Below, piece after piece: positions 22,522 to 31,731 of a stretch of DNA of 35,065 nucleotides. The stretch is from NCBI GenBank assembly GCA_002491165.1, contig DKVK01000073.1:1433-36497 (forward strand), read 5' to 3'. The notes under the pieces were generated by a model that was not told the DNA's origin, made no database searches, and saw nothing but the letters and a program-made list of their open reading frames with translations. Every line of letters begins with the position of its first letter. Position 1 is the first letter of the stretch. The DNA is from Porphyromonadaceae bacterium UBA7180. Lineage in GTDB: Bacteria; Bacteroidota; Bacteroidia; Bacteroidales; Muribaculaceae. The position numbers were made by a program, and so were the translations under genes.

Positions 22522-23220
22522 CTAACCGTTAGTCAGGGAGAAGGTCAGGAGGGTTACCCGGCAATCGGAGCGGGAGAGGAGGGCTTCGGCGGCGGCGAGG
22601 ATAGTGCTTCCGGTGGTGAAGACGTCGTCTACGAGCAGGAAATGGCGCCCTTTGGTGCGGGCATCGTCACGAAGGTAGTATTTCCCTTTCGGGTTCACGC
22701 GGCGGAGGGTGCCGCTGCGGCGCGTCTGGCTGCCGTGACGTCGTGCCTTCAGCAGATTCTCCACCGGCCAGCCCGACTTCCCGCTGAGACCGCGGCAGAG
22801 GCACTCCGTCTGGTTGTAGCCGCGCTTCATCAGGCGCGTCCAGTGGAGGGGCACCGGCACTATGGCGTCGTAGTCGCCGAGGATGGCCATGCGGAACATC
22901 TCGTCGTACATCAGCCGCCCCATCTCCACCGCCAGCGAATGGTATCCGTGGTATTTGAACTCGTGAACCAGGTGCGCCACGTCGTTGCCGTGGACGTAGC
23001 TGAACACGGCGTTTGCGTCCACTATTCCGCGCACTCCGGTTATTGCGTCCTTCATCGGGGAATCTTGCGTCTTGGTGATTTCGGAGCGCGGAAGAGCGGC
23101 GAGGCACAGCGTGCAGACATGGTTTTCAGAGCCTAACAGAGTACGGCCGCAAAGCAGGCATTGCTTCGGGAAACAGACGTCGGCTATCCTTGCGAGCCAG
23201 AGTTTCAAATCCACTTTCAT
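22522..23220 (-). CDS. comF: ComF family phosphoribosyltransferase-like protein
   Basis: 232 residues. Four cysteines in CLLC...CTLC near the N-terminus form the usual zinc-ribbon-like motif. The type I phosphoribosyltransferase signature LLVDDVFTTGST lies near residues 195-206, preceded by IVPVPLH and RGYNQTECLCRGL. In other bacteria ComF is linked to DNA uptake. The start is taken at the ATG at 23220 (MKVDLKLW); the ATG at 23229 is three codons upstream. The open frame runs further, but only into recX. Third gene of the prmC-recX-comF group, 13-22 bp after the recX stop. Confidence 0.9.
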   Translation of the reverse strand: MKVDLKLWLARIADVCFPKQCLLCGRTLLGSENHVCTLCLAALPRSEITKTQDSPMKDAITGVRGIVDANAVFSYVHGNDVAHLVHEFKYHGYHSLAVEMGRLMYDEMFRMAILGDYDAIVPVPLHWTRLMKRGYNQTECLCRGLSGKSGWPVENLLKARRHGSQTRRSGTLRRVNPKGKYYLRDDARTKGRHFLLVDDVFTTGSTILAAAEALLSRSDCRVTLLTFSLTNG

Positions 23221-23242
23221 ACGCACCATAATTACCAGACAA

Positions 23243-23767
23243 TCAGGAATCTTCGGTCTCGCGACGTTCGCGGCGCAACTGCGTGATGGCACGCGATATG
23301 TCCTCGGGGTCGAAGCCGCGCGAGGCCATGCGGCGGAAGAGTTTCGCGCGGTCGGCATAGTCTTCGGGGTCGAGTCCTGCGGCACGGCTGCGCACGGCCG
23401 CCATCAGCGACGATTCGTAATCCTCGGCCGGCAGCGAGTCGAGCGCGTCGCGGATGTTCTCCCCGCCGATGCGTTTGGCCATAAGCCCCATGCGTATCTT
23501 GCGCCGTCCCCAGCCGGAGAAGCGGGCTTTGTCGCGGGCAAAAGCGCAGGCGAAACGGCGGTCATCCACAAACTTATTCTCCGTCAGGAACCGTAGCACG
23601 GCGGCGATGTCGCTTTCCGCCATTTCGGCGCGGCGCAACTTTTCACTCACCTCGTGCGAGCAGGTTTCCGAGCGCGCGCAGAGCGCCGCCATGCGCTGCT
23701 TGGCGGCATCCACGGTGAGCGGCTTCCGCGCCCGTTTCTTTCTTTTTACTTCGCCGTCACTCTCCAT
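23243..23767 (-). CDS. recX: Regulatory protein RecX
   Basis: 174 residues of tandem three-helix RecX modules (AAKQRMAALCARSETCSHEV, LTENKFVDDRRFACAFARDKARFSGWGRRKIRMGL, DPEDYADRAKLFRRMASRGFDPEDI). RecX modulates RecA filaments. The ATG at 23767 begins MESDGEVKRKKRARK; the reading frame continues upstream only inside prmC. The start overlaps the prmC stop by 11 bp, which suggests translational coupling. Not adjacent to recA here. Confidence 0.9.
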   Translation of the reverse strand: MESDGEVKRKKRARKPLTVDAAKQRMAALCARSETCSHEVSEKLRRAEMAESDIAAVLRFLTENKFVDDRRFACAFARDKARFSGWGRRKIRMGLMAKRIGGENIRDALDSLPAEDYESSLMAAVRSRAAGLDPEDYADRAKLFRRMASRGFDPEDISRAITQLRRERRETEDS

Positions 23768-24614
23768 CTTTACCCGGTTTATAAGCGGCGGCGAGACGGC
23801 TCTTGGCGTCCATATAATCCACAATCTCAACGCGCACGAAGCCGTGTTGCACAAGCAGTTTGCGCAGGTTGTCGGCTTCCAGCGGATTTATTTCGAGGAA
23901 CAGTCCGCCGCCGGGCACGAGTCCCTCCATGGCCACTTCGGCGATGCGCGAATAGAAAATCAGAGGGTCGGAATCGGGCACGAAAATGGCGCCCTGCGGC
24001 TCGTAGTCGAGCACGTTCGCCTCCATGCCTGCGCGTTCGCTTTCGCGCACATACGGCGGATTGCTGACCACTATGTCGAGGCTTTCCGGCTCGGGATTGT
24101 AGGTGAAAATATCGGCGTGCTCCCAGCGTACGGCGGTTTTCAGCTCCTTGCCGTTGCGACGCGCCACGGCGAGCGCCCCTTCCGAAATGTCGAGGCCGGT
24201 GACGTCGGCGAACGGCAGGTTGCGCGCCAGGGCTATGGCTATGCAGCCGGAACCTGTGGCGATGTCGAGCACGCGAAGGTCGCGACGGTCGCGGTAATGG
24301 TCCGCTATCATGTCCACGAGTCCTTCGGTTTCATGCCTGGGGATAAGCACATTGCGGTCCACGTGCAGGTCCATGCCGTAGAAAGGGGCTATGCCGGTGA
24401 TATACTGGATGGGCTCGTGCCGTTCGAGGCGCCCGAGTATCTCCCCGATACGCGTGCGGATTGTCGGCGACAGCTCCTTGTCATCGCGCATCAGCAGGTC
24501 CACCCGGTTCCACCCCATCAGGTATTTGAAAATTATCTCGATGATGGCACGCGATTCCGCCTGACCGTAAAGCGGCGCGAGGCGGCGGCGCATCATTTTC
24601 AAAGTCTCTTCCAT
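23757..24614 (-). CDS. prmC: Peptide chain release factor N5-glutamine methyltransferase
   Basis: 285 residues. PrmC methylates the glutamine of the GGQ motif in release factors RF1 and RF2. The SAM-binding motif DIATGSGCIAIALA lies at 117-130 and the catalytic NPPY at 185-188 (IVVSNPPYVRESERAG). The helical N-terminal domain (1-75) and IPRHETEGLV before the Rossmann fold are also typical. The ATG at 24614 (MEETLKMMRR) lies only a few bases downstream of the TAACTTTG box at 24627-24620, so the mRNA may be leaderless. It heads the prmC-recX-comF group. Confidence 0.94.
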   Translation of the reverse strand: MEETLKMMRRRLAPLYGQAESRAIIEIIFKYLMGWNRVDLLMRDDKELSPTIRTRIGEILGRLERHEPIQYITGIAPFYGMDLHVDRNVLIPRHETEGLVDMIADHYRDRRDLRVLDIATGSGCIAIALARNLPFADVTGLDISEGALAVARRNGKELKTAVRWEHADIFTYNPEPESLDIVVSNPPYVRESERAGMEANVLDYEPQGAIFVPDSDPLIFYSRIAEVAMEGLVPGGGLFLEINPLEADNLRKLLVQHGFVRVEIVDYMDAKSRLAAAYKPGKDGE

Positions 24615-24619
24615 ATCCG

Positions 24620-24627
24620 CAAAGTTA
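24620..24627 (-). promoter_or_regulatory. -7 box of prmC-recX-comF
   Basis: Minus-strand TAACTTTG. The prmC ATG begins 6 nt after its last base. No matching TTG was found 19-21 bp upstream. Confidence 0.55.
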
Positions 24628-24635
24628 ATAATTAA

Positions 24636-24667
24636 TTTTGAAGAGAACGAAAAATTTATTAACTTTG
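24636..24667 (+). promoter_or_regulatory. Promoter of ribD
   Basis: TTTTG (24636-24640), 19-bp spacer, TAACTTTG (24660-24667), a full consensus match. The leader is about 30 nt, so an FMN riboswitch cannot fit between it and ribD. It occupies the space where the upstream part of the divergent prmC promoter must lie. Confidence 0.82.
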
Positions 24668-24704
24668 GTGTCACAAAAACAGACAAAACGCTTCTTTAGG
24701 AATA

Positions 24705-25694
24705 ATGGAAGAGGAAAAATATATGCGCCGCGCGCTTGAACTGGCGCGGCACGGGGAGTTTGACGCGGCGCCGAACCCGATGGTCGGCGCTGTGATAGTG
24801 TGCGACGGCCGCATAATAGGCGAAGGTTTCCACCGCCGCTGCGGCGAGCCTCACGCCGAGGTCAACGCAGTGCGCAGCGTGCGCCGCCCCGAACTTCTCA
24901 GCCGCTCCACCATCTACGTAACCCTCGAACCCTGCTCCCACTACGGCAAGACGCCCCCTTGTGCCGGGCTGCTTATCGACAAGGGGATTCCACGCGTCGT
25001 AGTGGGTTGCCGCGACCCGTTCCCGCGCGTCGCCGGGCGCGGCATACAGATGCTGCGCGACGCCGGACGAGAAGTGGTGGTCGGCGTCCTCGAAGAGGAA
25101 TGCCGGGCGCTCAACGAACGCTTCATCACGGCACACACCCTGCGCCGCCCGTGGATAGAACTCAAATGGGCCGAAACCGCCGACGGCTTCATCGGCAGTC
25201 ACGACTCCGAAGGGCGTCCCGCTCCGGTAGCCGTCTCCAATCCGCTGACGGCCGTCCTCGCGCACGCCGAGCGCTCGAAGGCGCAGGCAATAATGGTGGG
25301 CCGAGGCACCGTGGAGGCCGACAATCCGCGCCTCGACCTGCGCCTTTGGCCCGGGACGTCGCCGCGTCCCGTGGTGATGACCTCGCGGCCGTTGCCCGAA
25401 GGGTCGCACCTTGCCGCCCGGGAGGACGTGCTGGTTTTCAGCTCGTTGACACCGCTCCCCGAAATCCTGGGGAAGCTCTATGCCGACCACGGCATAACTT
25501 CGCTGCTTGTGGAAGGGGGCACTCGGGTCATTGACAGTTTCCTGGACGCCGGGTTGTGGGACGAGCTTCGCGTGGAGCGCTCTCCGGAGATTCTCGGAGG
25601 CGGCGTGAAGGCACCGCAAATCCCTGCGAACGCCGACGTCGTGGCACGCGGAACCGTTCGCGGAAACAGCGTGGAACGTTACCGCCGGCGGTAA
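24705..25694 (+). CDS. ribD: Bifunctional riboflavin biosynthesis deaminase/reductase
   Basis: 329 residues. The N-terminal CMP/dCMP-deaminase-type domain has the zinc ligands H50 with catalytic E52 (PHAEVNAV), C77 and C86 (EPCSHYGKTPPC). The C-terminal domain (from about 145, RPWIELKWAETADGFI) is the NADPH-dependent reductase with ARSERSK/MVGRGTVEADNPRL-like segments. It carries out the second and third steps of riboflavin synthesis after the GTP cyclohydrolase II step. It is somewhat shorter than many RibD proteins (about 350-370) but both domains look intact. Monocistronic here, with a palindrome over its stop codon. Confidence 0.94.
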   Translation: MEEEKYMRRALELARHGEFDAAPNPMVGAVIVCDGRIIGEGFHRRCGEPHAEVNAVRSVRRPELLSRSTIYVTLEPCSHYGKTPPCAGLLIDKGIPRVVVGCRDPFPRVAGRGIQMLRDAGREVVVGVLEEECRALNERFITAHTLRRPWIELKWAETADGFIGSHDSEGRPAPVAVSNPLTAVLAHAERSKAQAIMVGRGTVEADNPRLDLRLWPGTSPRPVVMTSRPLPEGSHLAAREDVLVFSSLTPLPEILGKLYADHGITSLLVEGGTRVIDSFLDAGLWDELRVERSPEILGGGVKAPQIPANADVVARGTVRGNSVERYRRR

Positions 25695-25697
25695 TTT
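25679..25697 (+). terminator. Palindrome over the ribD stop codon, possible terminator
   Basis: TTACCGCCGGCGGTAA (25679-25694) is a perfect 16-bp palindrome whose last three bases are the ribD TAA, followed by TTT. As RNA it can form a 6-bp stem with a CCGG loop. The T-run is short. Confidence 0.45.
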
Positions 25698-25819
25698 AGC
25701 CGCCGGTGTGTGACGGGGGAGCGCAATAATCGGGCGCGCCCGTTCGTTAAAAAGCTATAAATTTTTCTTATCGCTCCATTTTATCAAGGAAAAAGGTGGG
25801 GAAATATGATAAGAAATAC

Positions 25820-25827
25820 TAATTTTG
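25820..25827 (+). promoter_or_regulatory. -7 box of the DUF6242 gene
   Basis: TAATTTTG, about 97 bp upstream of the GTG start. No TTG was seen at the expected -33 position. Confidence 0.5.
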
Positions 25828-25923
25828 CAGTTTGAAACCTGTGGCCTGTCCCGTCGGGAGAGGTGACGCACCGTCGCCCGACAAAAAGCGCCACGGTCAA
25901 ACAACATAACAAAACCAACAATT

Positions 25924-27459
25924 GTGAACACTCTAACTCGCTCAGAGAGAAACCATAAAAGGAAAACGCGCCGCGCAGCCGTCCCGGCCGTGGCCGTAGC
26001 CATGATGACAATGTTGCTCACCTTCGGGGCCTGCAACAGCAAGGATGACCCGGCGGAAAAGAACTTCGGCAAAGACTCGTCGGTGGCCGTAACAGCCTTC
26101 AAGCTTTCGGACACTGACAATTCGAGCAAATTCCGCCTCGACTCGGTATTCTTCTCCATCGACCTCGAAAACGGAGTAATCTTCAACGCCGACTCGCTGC
26201 CCCTGGGAACGAACGTCACCAAACTGGTGCCGGTGATTTCCTACCCGTCGTCGGTTTCCGAAGCGATAATAACGATGGAGGGCGGCGCCGTGCGTACCGG
26301 CGACGTCGACTACAAGACTTCCCCCTCCGACTCCATAGACTTCTCCGGCAACGTATTCCTCAAACTCACGGCACAGGACGGGAAGACCGAACGCACTTAC
26401 CGCCTGAAAGTAAACGTCCACAAGGTGCCCTCCGACTCGCTGATGTGGACTGAAGTGGGCACTGCATCGCTCCCCTCGCGCACAGGCGCCCCGACGGCAC
26501 AGAAGAGCGCACGAAGCGGCGACACCGTCTACACAATGGTGCGCGAAGATGACGGCACCCTGACACTCGCCACCACGCAGAATCCCGGTCCCGACTCATG
26601 GGCCAAGACAGCCGTGACGGAACCCCGCACCTTCGACGTGCGCAGCTTTACCGCAACAGAAGGCAACTTCTACATCCTGGACGACCGCGGCGAGCTATAC
26701 ATGTCGCGGGACGCCAAGACGTGGACCGCCACGCGCCAAATATGGGTTTCCCTTCTTGGAGGTTACAACGGCGTGGCAATCGGCATTCGTTCGCAAAACG
26801 GCCAACTGCTACACACCTCCTATCCCGTGGTACACGGCGAGCCGGCACTCGAGCCGGGCTTCCCCGTTCGCGAATCGTCGGCGCTCTGCAGCTTCACCAC
26901 CAAATGGAATCCCAACCCGATAGCGCTGCTTGCCGGCGGCACGGACGTGGACGGCAACGCCGTGGGCGCCGTCTGGGCCTACGACGGCTACGACTGGGCA
27001 CAGATAGCCTCGCGCTCCGACATGGCGCTGCGCCAGCCCACACTCATCCCCTACTACGCCATCCGCGCGGTGCCTAAAGGCAATACCGCGACCGAACTTG
27101 AGATGAGCGCGTGGCTGTTGACCGGCGGCCAGCGCCCGGACGGGACCCTGAACCGCGACGTGCTCATAAGCTACGACAACGGAGTGAACTGGCAGCGCGC
27201 CGTGGACTACCTGCAACTGCCCCAGGAACTCCCCTCGTTCCGCGCCGCCGACGCCGTGGTGCTGGAACGCGACATGAGCGCCGACGTGCAGGACTACTGG
27301 AAAGCGCGCGCACGCCTGCCGCACACGCTCAACGGATTCGACGTGTCGTGGCAGTGCCCCTACATCTACCTCTTCGGCGGATACGGCGAAGACGGCAACT
27401 TCATGGCCCGGGTGCGACGCGGCGTGCTGGCCCGCCTCGCCTTCACACCCATCTTCTGA
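25924..27459 (+). CDS. DUF6242-like lipoprotein
   Basis: 511 residues from a GTG at 25924. A basic start (NTLTRSERNHKRKTRR) is followed by a hydrophobic stretch ending LLTFGAC, a plausible lipobox, then NSKDDPAEKN, so it is probably anchored in the outer membrane. Residues about 50-165 look like an Ig-like beta domain (FKLSDTDNSSKFRLDSVFF, YRLKVNVHKV). Residues about 170-511 look like a beta-propeller with repeated FYILDDRGELYMSRDAKTWTA and VWAYDGYDWAQI-type blades. It resembles the Bacteroidales DUF6242 family; function is unknown. The DUF6089 start lies 36 bp downstream, so it may be the first gene of the envelope set. Confidence 0.78.
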   Translation: MNTLTRSERNHKRKTRRAAVPAVAVAMMTMLLTFGACNSKDDPAEKNFGKDSSVAVTAFKLSDTDNSSKFRLDSVFFSIDLENGVIFNADSLPLGTNVTKLVPVISYPSSVSEAIITMEGGAVRTGDVDYKTSPSDSIDFSGNVFLKLTAQDGKTERTYRLKVNVHKVPSDSLMWTEVGTASLPSRTGAPTAQKSARSGDTVYTMVREDDGTLTLATTQNPGPDSWAKTAVTEPRTFDVRSFTATEGNFYILDDRGELYMSRDAKTWTATRQIWVSLLGGYNGVAIGIRSQNGQLLHTSYPVVHGEPALEPGFPVRESSALCSFTTKWNPNPIALLAGGTDVDGNAVGAVWAYDGYDWAQIASRSDMALRQPTLIPYYAIRAVPKGNTATELEMSAWLLTGGQRPDGTLNRDVLISYDNGVNWQRAVDYLQLPQELPSFRAADAVVLERDMSADVQDYWKARARLPHTLNGFDVSWQCPYIYLFGGYGEDGNFMARVRRGVLARLAFTPIF

Positions 27460-27495
27460 TTGAAAAATACACGACACCACAACACGCAGACACGC

Positions 27496-28200
27496 ATGAA
27501 ACGAACCGCCGCCACACGCGCCCTCATTCTACTGACGCTCTGGGCATTGCTCCTTGCATTGCCGCAGCGCGCCCGCGCGCAGGAAGACTACCGGTATGAC
27601 ATCGGAGGCGGTTTCGGCATGACAGGATACCTCGGCGACGCCAACTCCGCCAACCTCTGGAAAAACCCCTCGTGGGACCTCCAGGTGTGCTTCCGCTACC
27701 TCCCCAACAACCGCTGGGCCTTCAAGACCAACATGTATGCGGGCGGACTGCGCGGCAACTCGGCGCAGATGGAGAACGTGCTCCCCGAGGCACGGAACTT
27801 CAAGTTCACAACCACCTTCTACGAGTTCGGAGAACTGGCGGAGTTCAACTTCTTCCCCTACGGTATGGGGAAACAATACCAGAAACTGAAACGCTGGACC
27901 CCCTACATAGCGGCCGGCTTCGGCTTCACCGTATGGTCCACGGACCAGAAAGCGCACTTCTCGCCGGTGATTCCCATCGGCGGCGGAGTGAAGTTCAAGG
28001 TTAATCCGCGGCTCAACCTTGGGGTGGAGTTCCTGATGAAGAAAACCTTCAGCGACAAGCTGGACGGCAACGACCTGTCGGACCCTTACCTGATAAAGAG
28101 TTCGTTCGCCAAGAACACCGACTGGTATTCCACACTGACGTTCACCGTGACCTACGAGTTCAGCAAGCGATGCCGCGCGTGCAACTATAAAGAGAGATAA
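27496..28200 (+). CDS. DUF6089-like outer-membrane beta-barrel protein
   Basis: 234 residues from the ATG at 27496 (MKRTAATRALILLTLWALLLALPQRARAQ, signal peptide). The mature part begins EDYRYDIGGGFGMTGYLGDAN and shows alternating barrel strands (FKTNMYAGGLRG, WTPYIAAGFGFTVW, LNLGVEFLMKKTF, YSTLTFTVTYEF). The set DUF6089-uppS-bamA is a recurring Bacteroidales arrangement, which supports the family call. A TTG at 27460 would extend the frame but lacks support. It ends 6 bp before uppS. Function is unknown; its context suggests outer-membrane assembly. Confidence 0.8.
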   Translation: MKRTAATRALILLTLWALLLALPQRARAQEDYRYDIGGGFGMTGYLGDANSANLWKNPSWDLQVCFRYLPNNRWAFKTNMYAGGLRGNSAQMENVLPEARNFKFTTTFYEFGELAEFNFFPYGMGKQYQKLKRWTPYIAAGFGFTVWSTDQKAHFSPVIPIGGGVKFKVNPRLNLGVEFLMKKTFSDKLDGNDLSDPYLIKSSFAKNTDWYSTLTFTVTYEFSKRCRACNYKER

Positions 28201-28206
28201 AAAGAG

Positions 28207-28983
28207 ATGAGCACACTTGACGAAACCATACGAAGCCTTAGCCGCGAGAGCCTTCCGCGCCATGTGGCCATCATCATGGACGGCAACGGGCGTTGGGCGC
28301 GCCACCGCGGGCTGCCGCGCTCGGCCGGCCACTACAAGGGCGTGGACTCCGTGCGCGTCATCACGGAAATGGCCTCCGACATAGGGCTGGAATACCTCTC
28401 GCTCTACGCCTTCTCCACGGAGAACTGGTCGCGCCCGCAAGAGGAGGTGGACACCCTGATGCACCTCATAGGGATGGCCATCGAGAACGAAACCCCGGCA
28501 CTGCTGCGCAACAATGTGCGCCTCAAGCTTGTCGGCGACATAGAAGGGCTTCCCGCCGAAGCGCGGGAGCGCCTGGAACGCTCGAGCCGCCGTCTGGAGG
28601 GAAACACAGGCCTGACGCTGGCCCTATGCCTCAACTACTCCTCGCGCTGGGAACTCAGCCGCGCGGCACGCCGGATAGCCCGCGACGCCGCCGAAGGACG
28701 CCTCGACCCGGAAGCCGTGGACAGCGGAGAGATAGAACGTCGGCTCAGCACTTTCCCCATGCCCGACCCCGACCTGCTCATCCGCACCGGAGGCGAACTG
28801 AGAATCAGCAACTTCATGCTGTGGCAGGCCGCCTACACGGAGTTCTGCTTCACCCCGACGCTATGGCCCGATTTCGACAAGCTAAGCTTCGCCCAAGCCC
28901 TCCTCCAATACCGAGGCCGCGAACGGCGGTTCGGCAAAACCTCCGAACAAGTAAAACGACAAGACACGAAAACTTCCATCTAA
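28207..28983 (+). CDS. uppS: Isoprenyl (undecaprenyl diphosphate) synthase
   Basis: 258 residues of the cis-prenyltransferase family, which extends farnesyl diphosphate to the undecaprenyl carrier for wall and surface glycans. The signature HVAIIMDGNGRWARHRG contains catalytic D25, followed by RSAGHYKG, LYAFSTENWSRP, and RTGGELRISNFMLWQAAYTEF near the C-terminus. Cytoplasmic, membrane-associated. It starts 6 bp after DUF6089 and stops 9 bp before bamA, so one operon is very likely. Confidence 0.95.
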   Translation: MSTLDETIRSLSRESLPRHVAIIMDGNGRWARHRGLPRSAGHYKGVDSVRVITEMASDIGLEYLSLYAFSTENWSRPQEEVDTLMHLIGMAIENETPALLRNNVRLKLVGDIEGLPAEARERLERSSRRLEGNTGLTLALCLNYSSRWELSRAARRIARDAAEGRLDPEAVDSGEIERRLSTFPMPDPDLLIRTGGELRISNFMLWQAAYTEFCFTPTLWPDFDKLSFAQALLQYRGRERRFGKTSEQVKRQDTKTSI

Positions 28984-28992
28984 CCCCCGTAT

Positions 28993-31731
28993 ATGAACAC
29001 TCCACTAAAACTATACCTTTCACTGATAGCGATGCTCCTCACGTTGGGGACGGCAGTCCGCGCCCAGGTGGTGCTGGACCCGGAACCGGCATCCCCCGCA
29101 CCGGCACCGGCCGTACAGAAGCCGGTTGAGACCGTGAGCATACAGGAGGAACCCTTCGCCGGCGGTGAAATGACGGTGGTCGGTGACACCATCTACAACC
29201 CGACGGTCATCTATTCCCCCATCCCCAAGGCCTACGAGATAGCGGGTGTGCGCGTAACCGGCACCAAGGGTCTCGACGATTACCTGATAATCAGCAACTC
29301 GGGGCTCACCGTAGGCGAGCGCGTGGAAATCCCCGGCAGCGCCATCACCGACGCCACCAAGCGTTTCTGGCGGCAGAACCTATATTCCAAGGTACAGATT
29401 ACCGTCGAAAAGATAGTGGGCGACAAGGCATGGCTCGTCATCAACCTGCGCCAGCAGCCCCGCATGTCGCAAATCCGGTATTCCGGCATAAAAGGTGGAG
29501 AAAAGAAAGACCTCGACTCTCGCCTCGGCATGGTGCAGGGACAGCAGATTACCCCCAACATCCTGGACCGCGCCAAGACCATCGTGGAGAACTATTACAG
29601 CTCCAAGGGATTCAAGAACGCCAAGGTGACGGTGACACAGCAACCCGACCTCTCGAAGGAAAACCAGGTGTATGTGGACATCAATGTGGTGCGCAGCAAC
29701 AAGGTGAAGGTCCACAAGATATACGTGGAAGGCAACCAGGTGCTCTCGGATAACAAAATCAAGCGCACCATGAAGAAGACCAACGAGAACAACAACCTGC
29801 TCAACCTCTTCAAACAGAAGAAGTTCGTGGAGTCGGACTACGAGGACGACAAGAAACGCATCCTCGAAAAATACAACGAGCTGGGCTACCGCGACGCCAA
29901 GATAGTGAGCGACTCGGTGGCACGCTACAACGACGACCGCGTGGACGTCTACCTGAAAGTGGACGAAGGGAAGAAATACTACATCAGCGACATCTCGTGG
30001 GTAGGCAACACCGTCTATGCCACCGACGTGCTGCAACAGCTGCTCGACATACAGCCGGGCGATGTATATAACCAGAAACGCCTGAACAAACGCACCATGG
30101 AGGACGACGACGCCGTGGCCAACCTCTATCTCGACAACGGTTACCTCTTCTTCCAGCTCGTCCCCATCGAGGAAAACGTGCAGGGCGACAGCATCGCGCT
30201 CCAGATGCGCGTAATAGAAGGGCCGCAGGCCAAAATCAACCGCGTGGTCATCAACGGCAACGACGCCCTCTACGAGAAGGTGATACGCCGCGACCTGCGC
30301 GTGCGCCCCGGGGAACTCTTCTCCAAGAACGACCTGATGCGCTCGGCCCGCGAAATAGCCGCCAGCGGACACTTCAACCCCGAAACCATGGACATCAAGC
30401 CCGAACCCAACGAGAGCGACGGAACGGTGGACATCGTCTTCAACCTCGAACCGAAAGCCAACGACAAGATACAGTTCTCCTTCGGCTGGGGACAGACGGG
30501 CCTCACGGGGCAGCTGGCGCTGAGTTTCACCAACTTTTCGATGAAGAACCTCTTCTACCCCTCGCGCTACCGCGGCATAATACCGCGCGGCGACGGGCAG
30601 ACGCTCTCCGTCTCGGTGCAGACCAACGCCAAGTTCTACCAGAGCTACAACATCTCGTTCCTCGACCCCTGGTTCGGCGGAAAACGCCCCAACTCCTTCA
30701 GCGTCTCGCTCGACTATTCGCGCTCCACGGGCGTCAACTCAAGCTACTATAACGACAACTGGAACGACGCTTACCTCAACTCGCTGTGGACACAAGGCTC
30801 CTACGGCACCAACTACAACCAGTGGAACTACCAGAACGCCTACGACCCCAACAAGGTGATACAGCTTGCCGGCGTCTCCGTGGGCTACGGTTCGCGCCTC
30901 ACCTGGCCCGACGACTACTTCCAGTTCATGGCCTCGCTGCAATACCGATGGTATTACCTCAAGAACTGGGACTACATCACCTACATGCAGAACGGTACGT
31001 CAAACGCCCTGTCGCTGAACCTCAGCCTCTCGCGCAACAGTATCGACAACCCCTACTACACACGCCGCGGTTCCTCCTTCTCGGTGGAACTCTCCATGAC
31101 ACCCCCGGCATCCCTCTTCGGCAAGAAGGACTGGAAATCCCTCTCCTACAAGGCCAACACCCTGGGCGACAACGAAGCCAAGAAGGAACTATACCGCTGG
31201 ATAGAATACTGGAAATTCAAGTTCAAGAGCAAGACCTTCACCCCGCTGACCGACCCCGACGGGCAGTTTACCCTGGTACTGATGACACGCGCCGACTTCG
31301 GCCTCATCGGGTCATGGAACCGCTACCTGAAGACGCCGTTCGAGACATACTACTTCGGCGGCGACGGCATGACCGGCGGCTACACCTATGCCCAGGAAAC
31401 CGTGGCGATGCGAGGATACGAGAACGGCCAGTTCACCCCCAACTACAACGAAGGGTATGCCTACGGCAAAGCCACTATGGAGCTCCACTTCCCCTTCATA
31501 CTGCAACCCACCACCACCATCTACGGCCTCGTCTTCGCCGAAGCCGGTAACTGCTGGACCTCGGTCAAGGAGTTCTCACCTTTCAACCTTAAGCGCAGCG
31601 CCGGCGCCGGTGTACGCGTGTTCCTCTCCGTAATCGGCTTCCTCGGCATCGACTGGGCATACGGTTTCGACAAGGTGTGGGGACGCCGCGGCGGAAGCCA
31701 GTTCCACTTCGTGCTCGGCCAGGAGTTCTGA
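28993..31731 (+). CDS. bamA: Outer-membrane protein assembly factor BamA
   Basis: 912 residues. A signal peptide (MNTPLKLYLSLIAMLLTLGTAVRAQ) is followed by a Pro/Ala-rich linker (about 28-50), five POTRA-type segments across about 75-460 (VRVTGTKGLDDY, RYSGIKGGEKKDL, IYVEGNQVLSDN, ISWVGNTVYATD, VVINGNDALYEK) and a C-terminal 16-stranded barrel of the Omp85 family, ending in phenylalanine (FHFVLGQEF). BamA folds and inserts beta-barrel proteins. The linker before POTRA 1 is an added feature. The next two genes encode Skp/OmpH chaperones that feed it substrates. Essential in related bacteria. Confidence 0.96.
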   Translation: MNTPLKLYLSLIAMLLTLGTAVRAQVVLDPEPASPAPAPAVQKPVETVSIQEEPFAGGEMTVVGDTIYNPTVIYSPIPKAYEIAGVRVTGTKGLDDYLIISNSGLTVGERVEIPGSAITDATKRFWRQNLYSKVQITVEKIVGDKAWLVINLRQQPRMSQIRYSGIKGGEKKDLDSRLGMVQGQQITPNILDRAKTIVENYYSSKGFKNAKVTVTQQPDLSKENQVYVDINVVRSNKVKVHKIYVEGNQVLSDNKIKRTMKKTNENNNLLNLFKQKKFVESDYEDDKKRILEKYNELGYRDAKIVSDSVARYNDDRVDVYLKVDEGKKYYISDISWVGNTVYATDVLQQLLDIQPGDVYNQKRLNKRTMEDDDAVANLYLDNGYLFFQLVPIEENVQGDSIALQMRVIEGPQAKINRVVINGNDALYEKVIRRDLRVRPGELFSKNDLMRSAREIAASGHFNPETMDIKPEPNESDGTVDIVFNLEPKANDKIQFSFGWGQTGLTGQLALSFTNFSMKNLFYPSRYRGIIPRGDGQTLSVSVQTNAKFYQSYNISFLDPWFGGKRPNSFSVSLDYSRSTGVNSSYYNDNWNDAYLNSLWTQGSYGTNYNQWNYQNAYDPNKVIQLAGVSVGYGSRLTWPDDYFQFMASLQYRWYYLKNWDYITYMQNGTSNALSLNLSLSRNSIDNPYYTRRGSSFSVELSMTPPASLFGKKDWKSLSYKANTLGDNEAKKELYRWIEYWKFKFKSKTFTPLTDPDGQFTLVLMTRADFGLIGSWNRYLKTPFETYYFGGDGMTGGYTYAQETVAMRGYENGQFTPNYNEGYAYGKATMELHFPFILQPTTTIYGLVFAEAGNCWTSVKEFSPFNLKRSAGAGVRVFLSVIGFLGIDWAYGFDKVWGRRGGSQFHFVLGQEF

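Noticed and set aside
24668..24704. FMN riboswitch before ribD
   Set aside because: The leader after the ribD promoter is only about 30 nt, far too short for that element.
29380..30372. 330-codon minus-strand frame within bamA
   Set aside because: Antisense to the POTRA region; Val/His/Leu-rich composition typical of a shadow.
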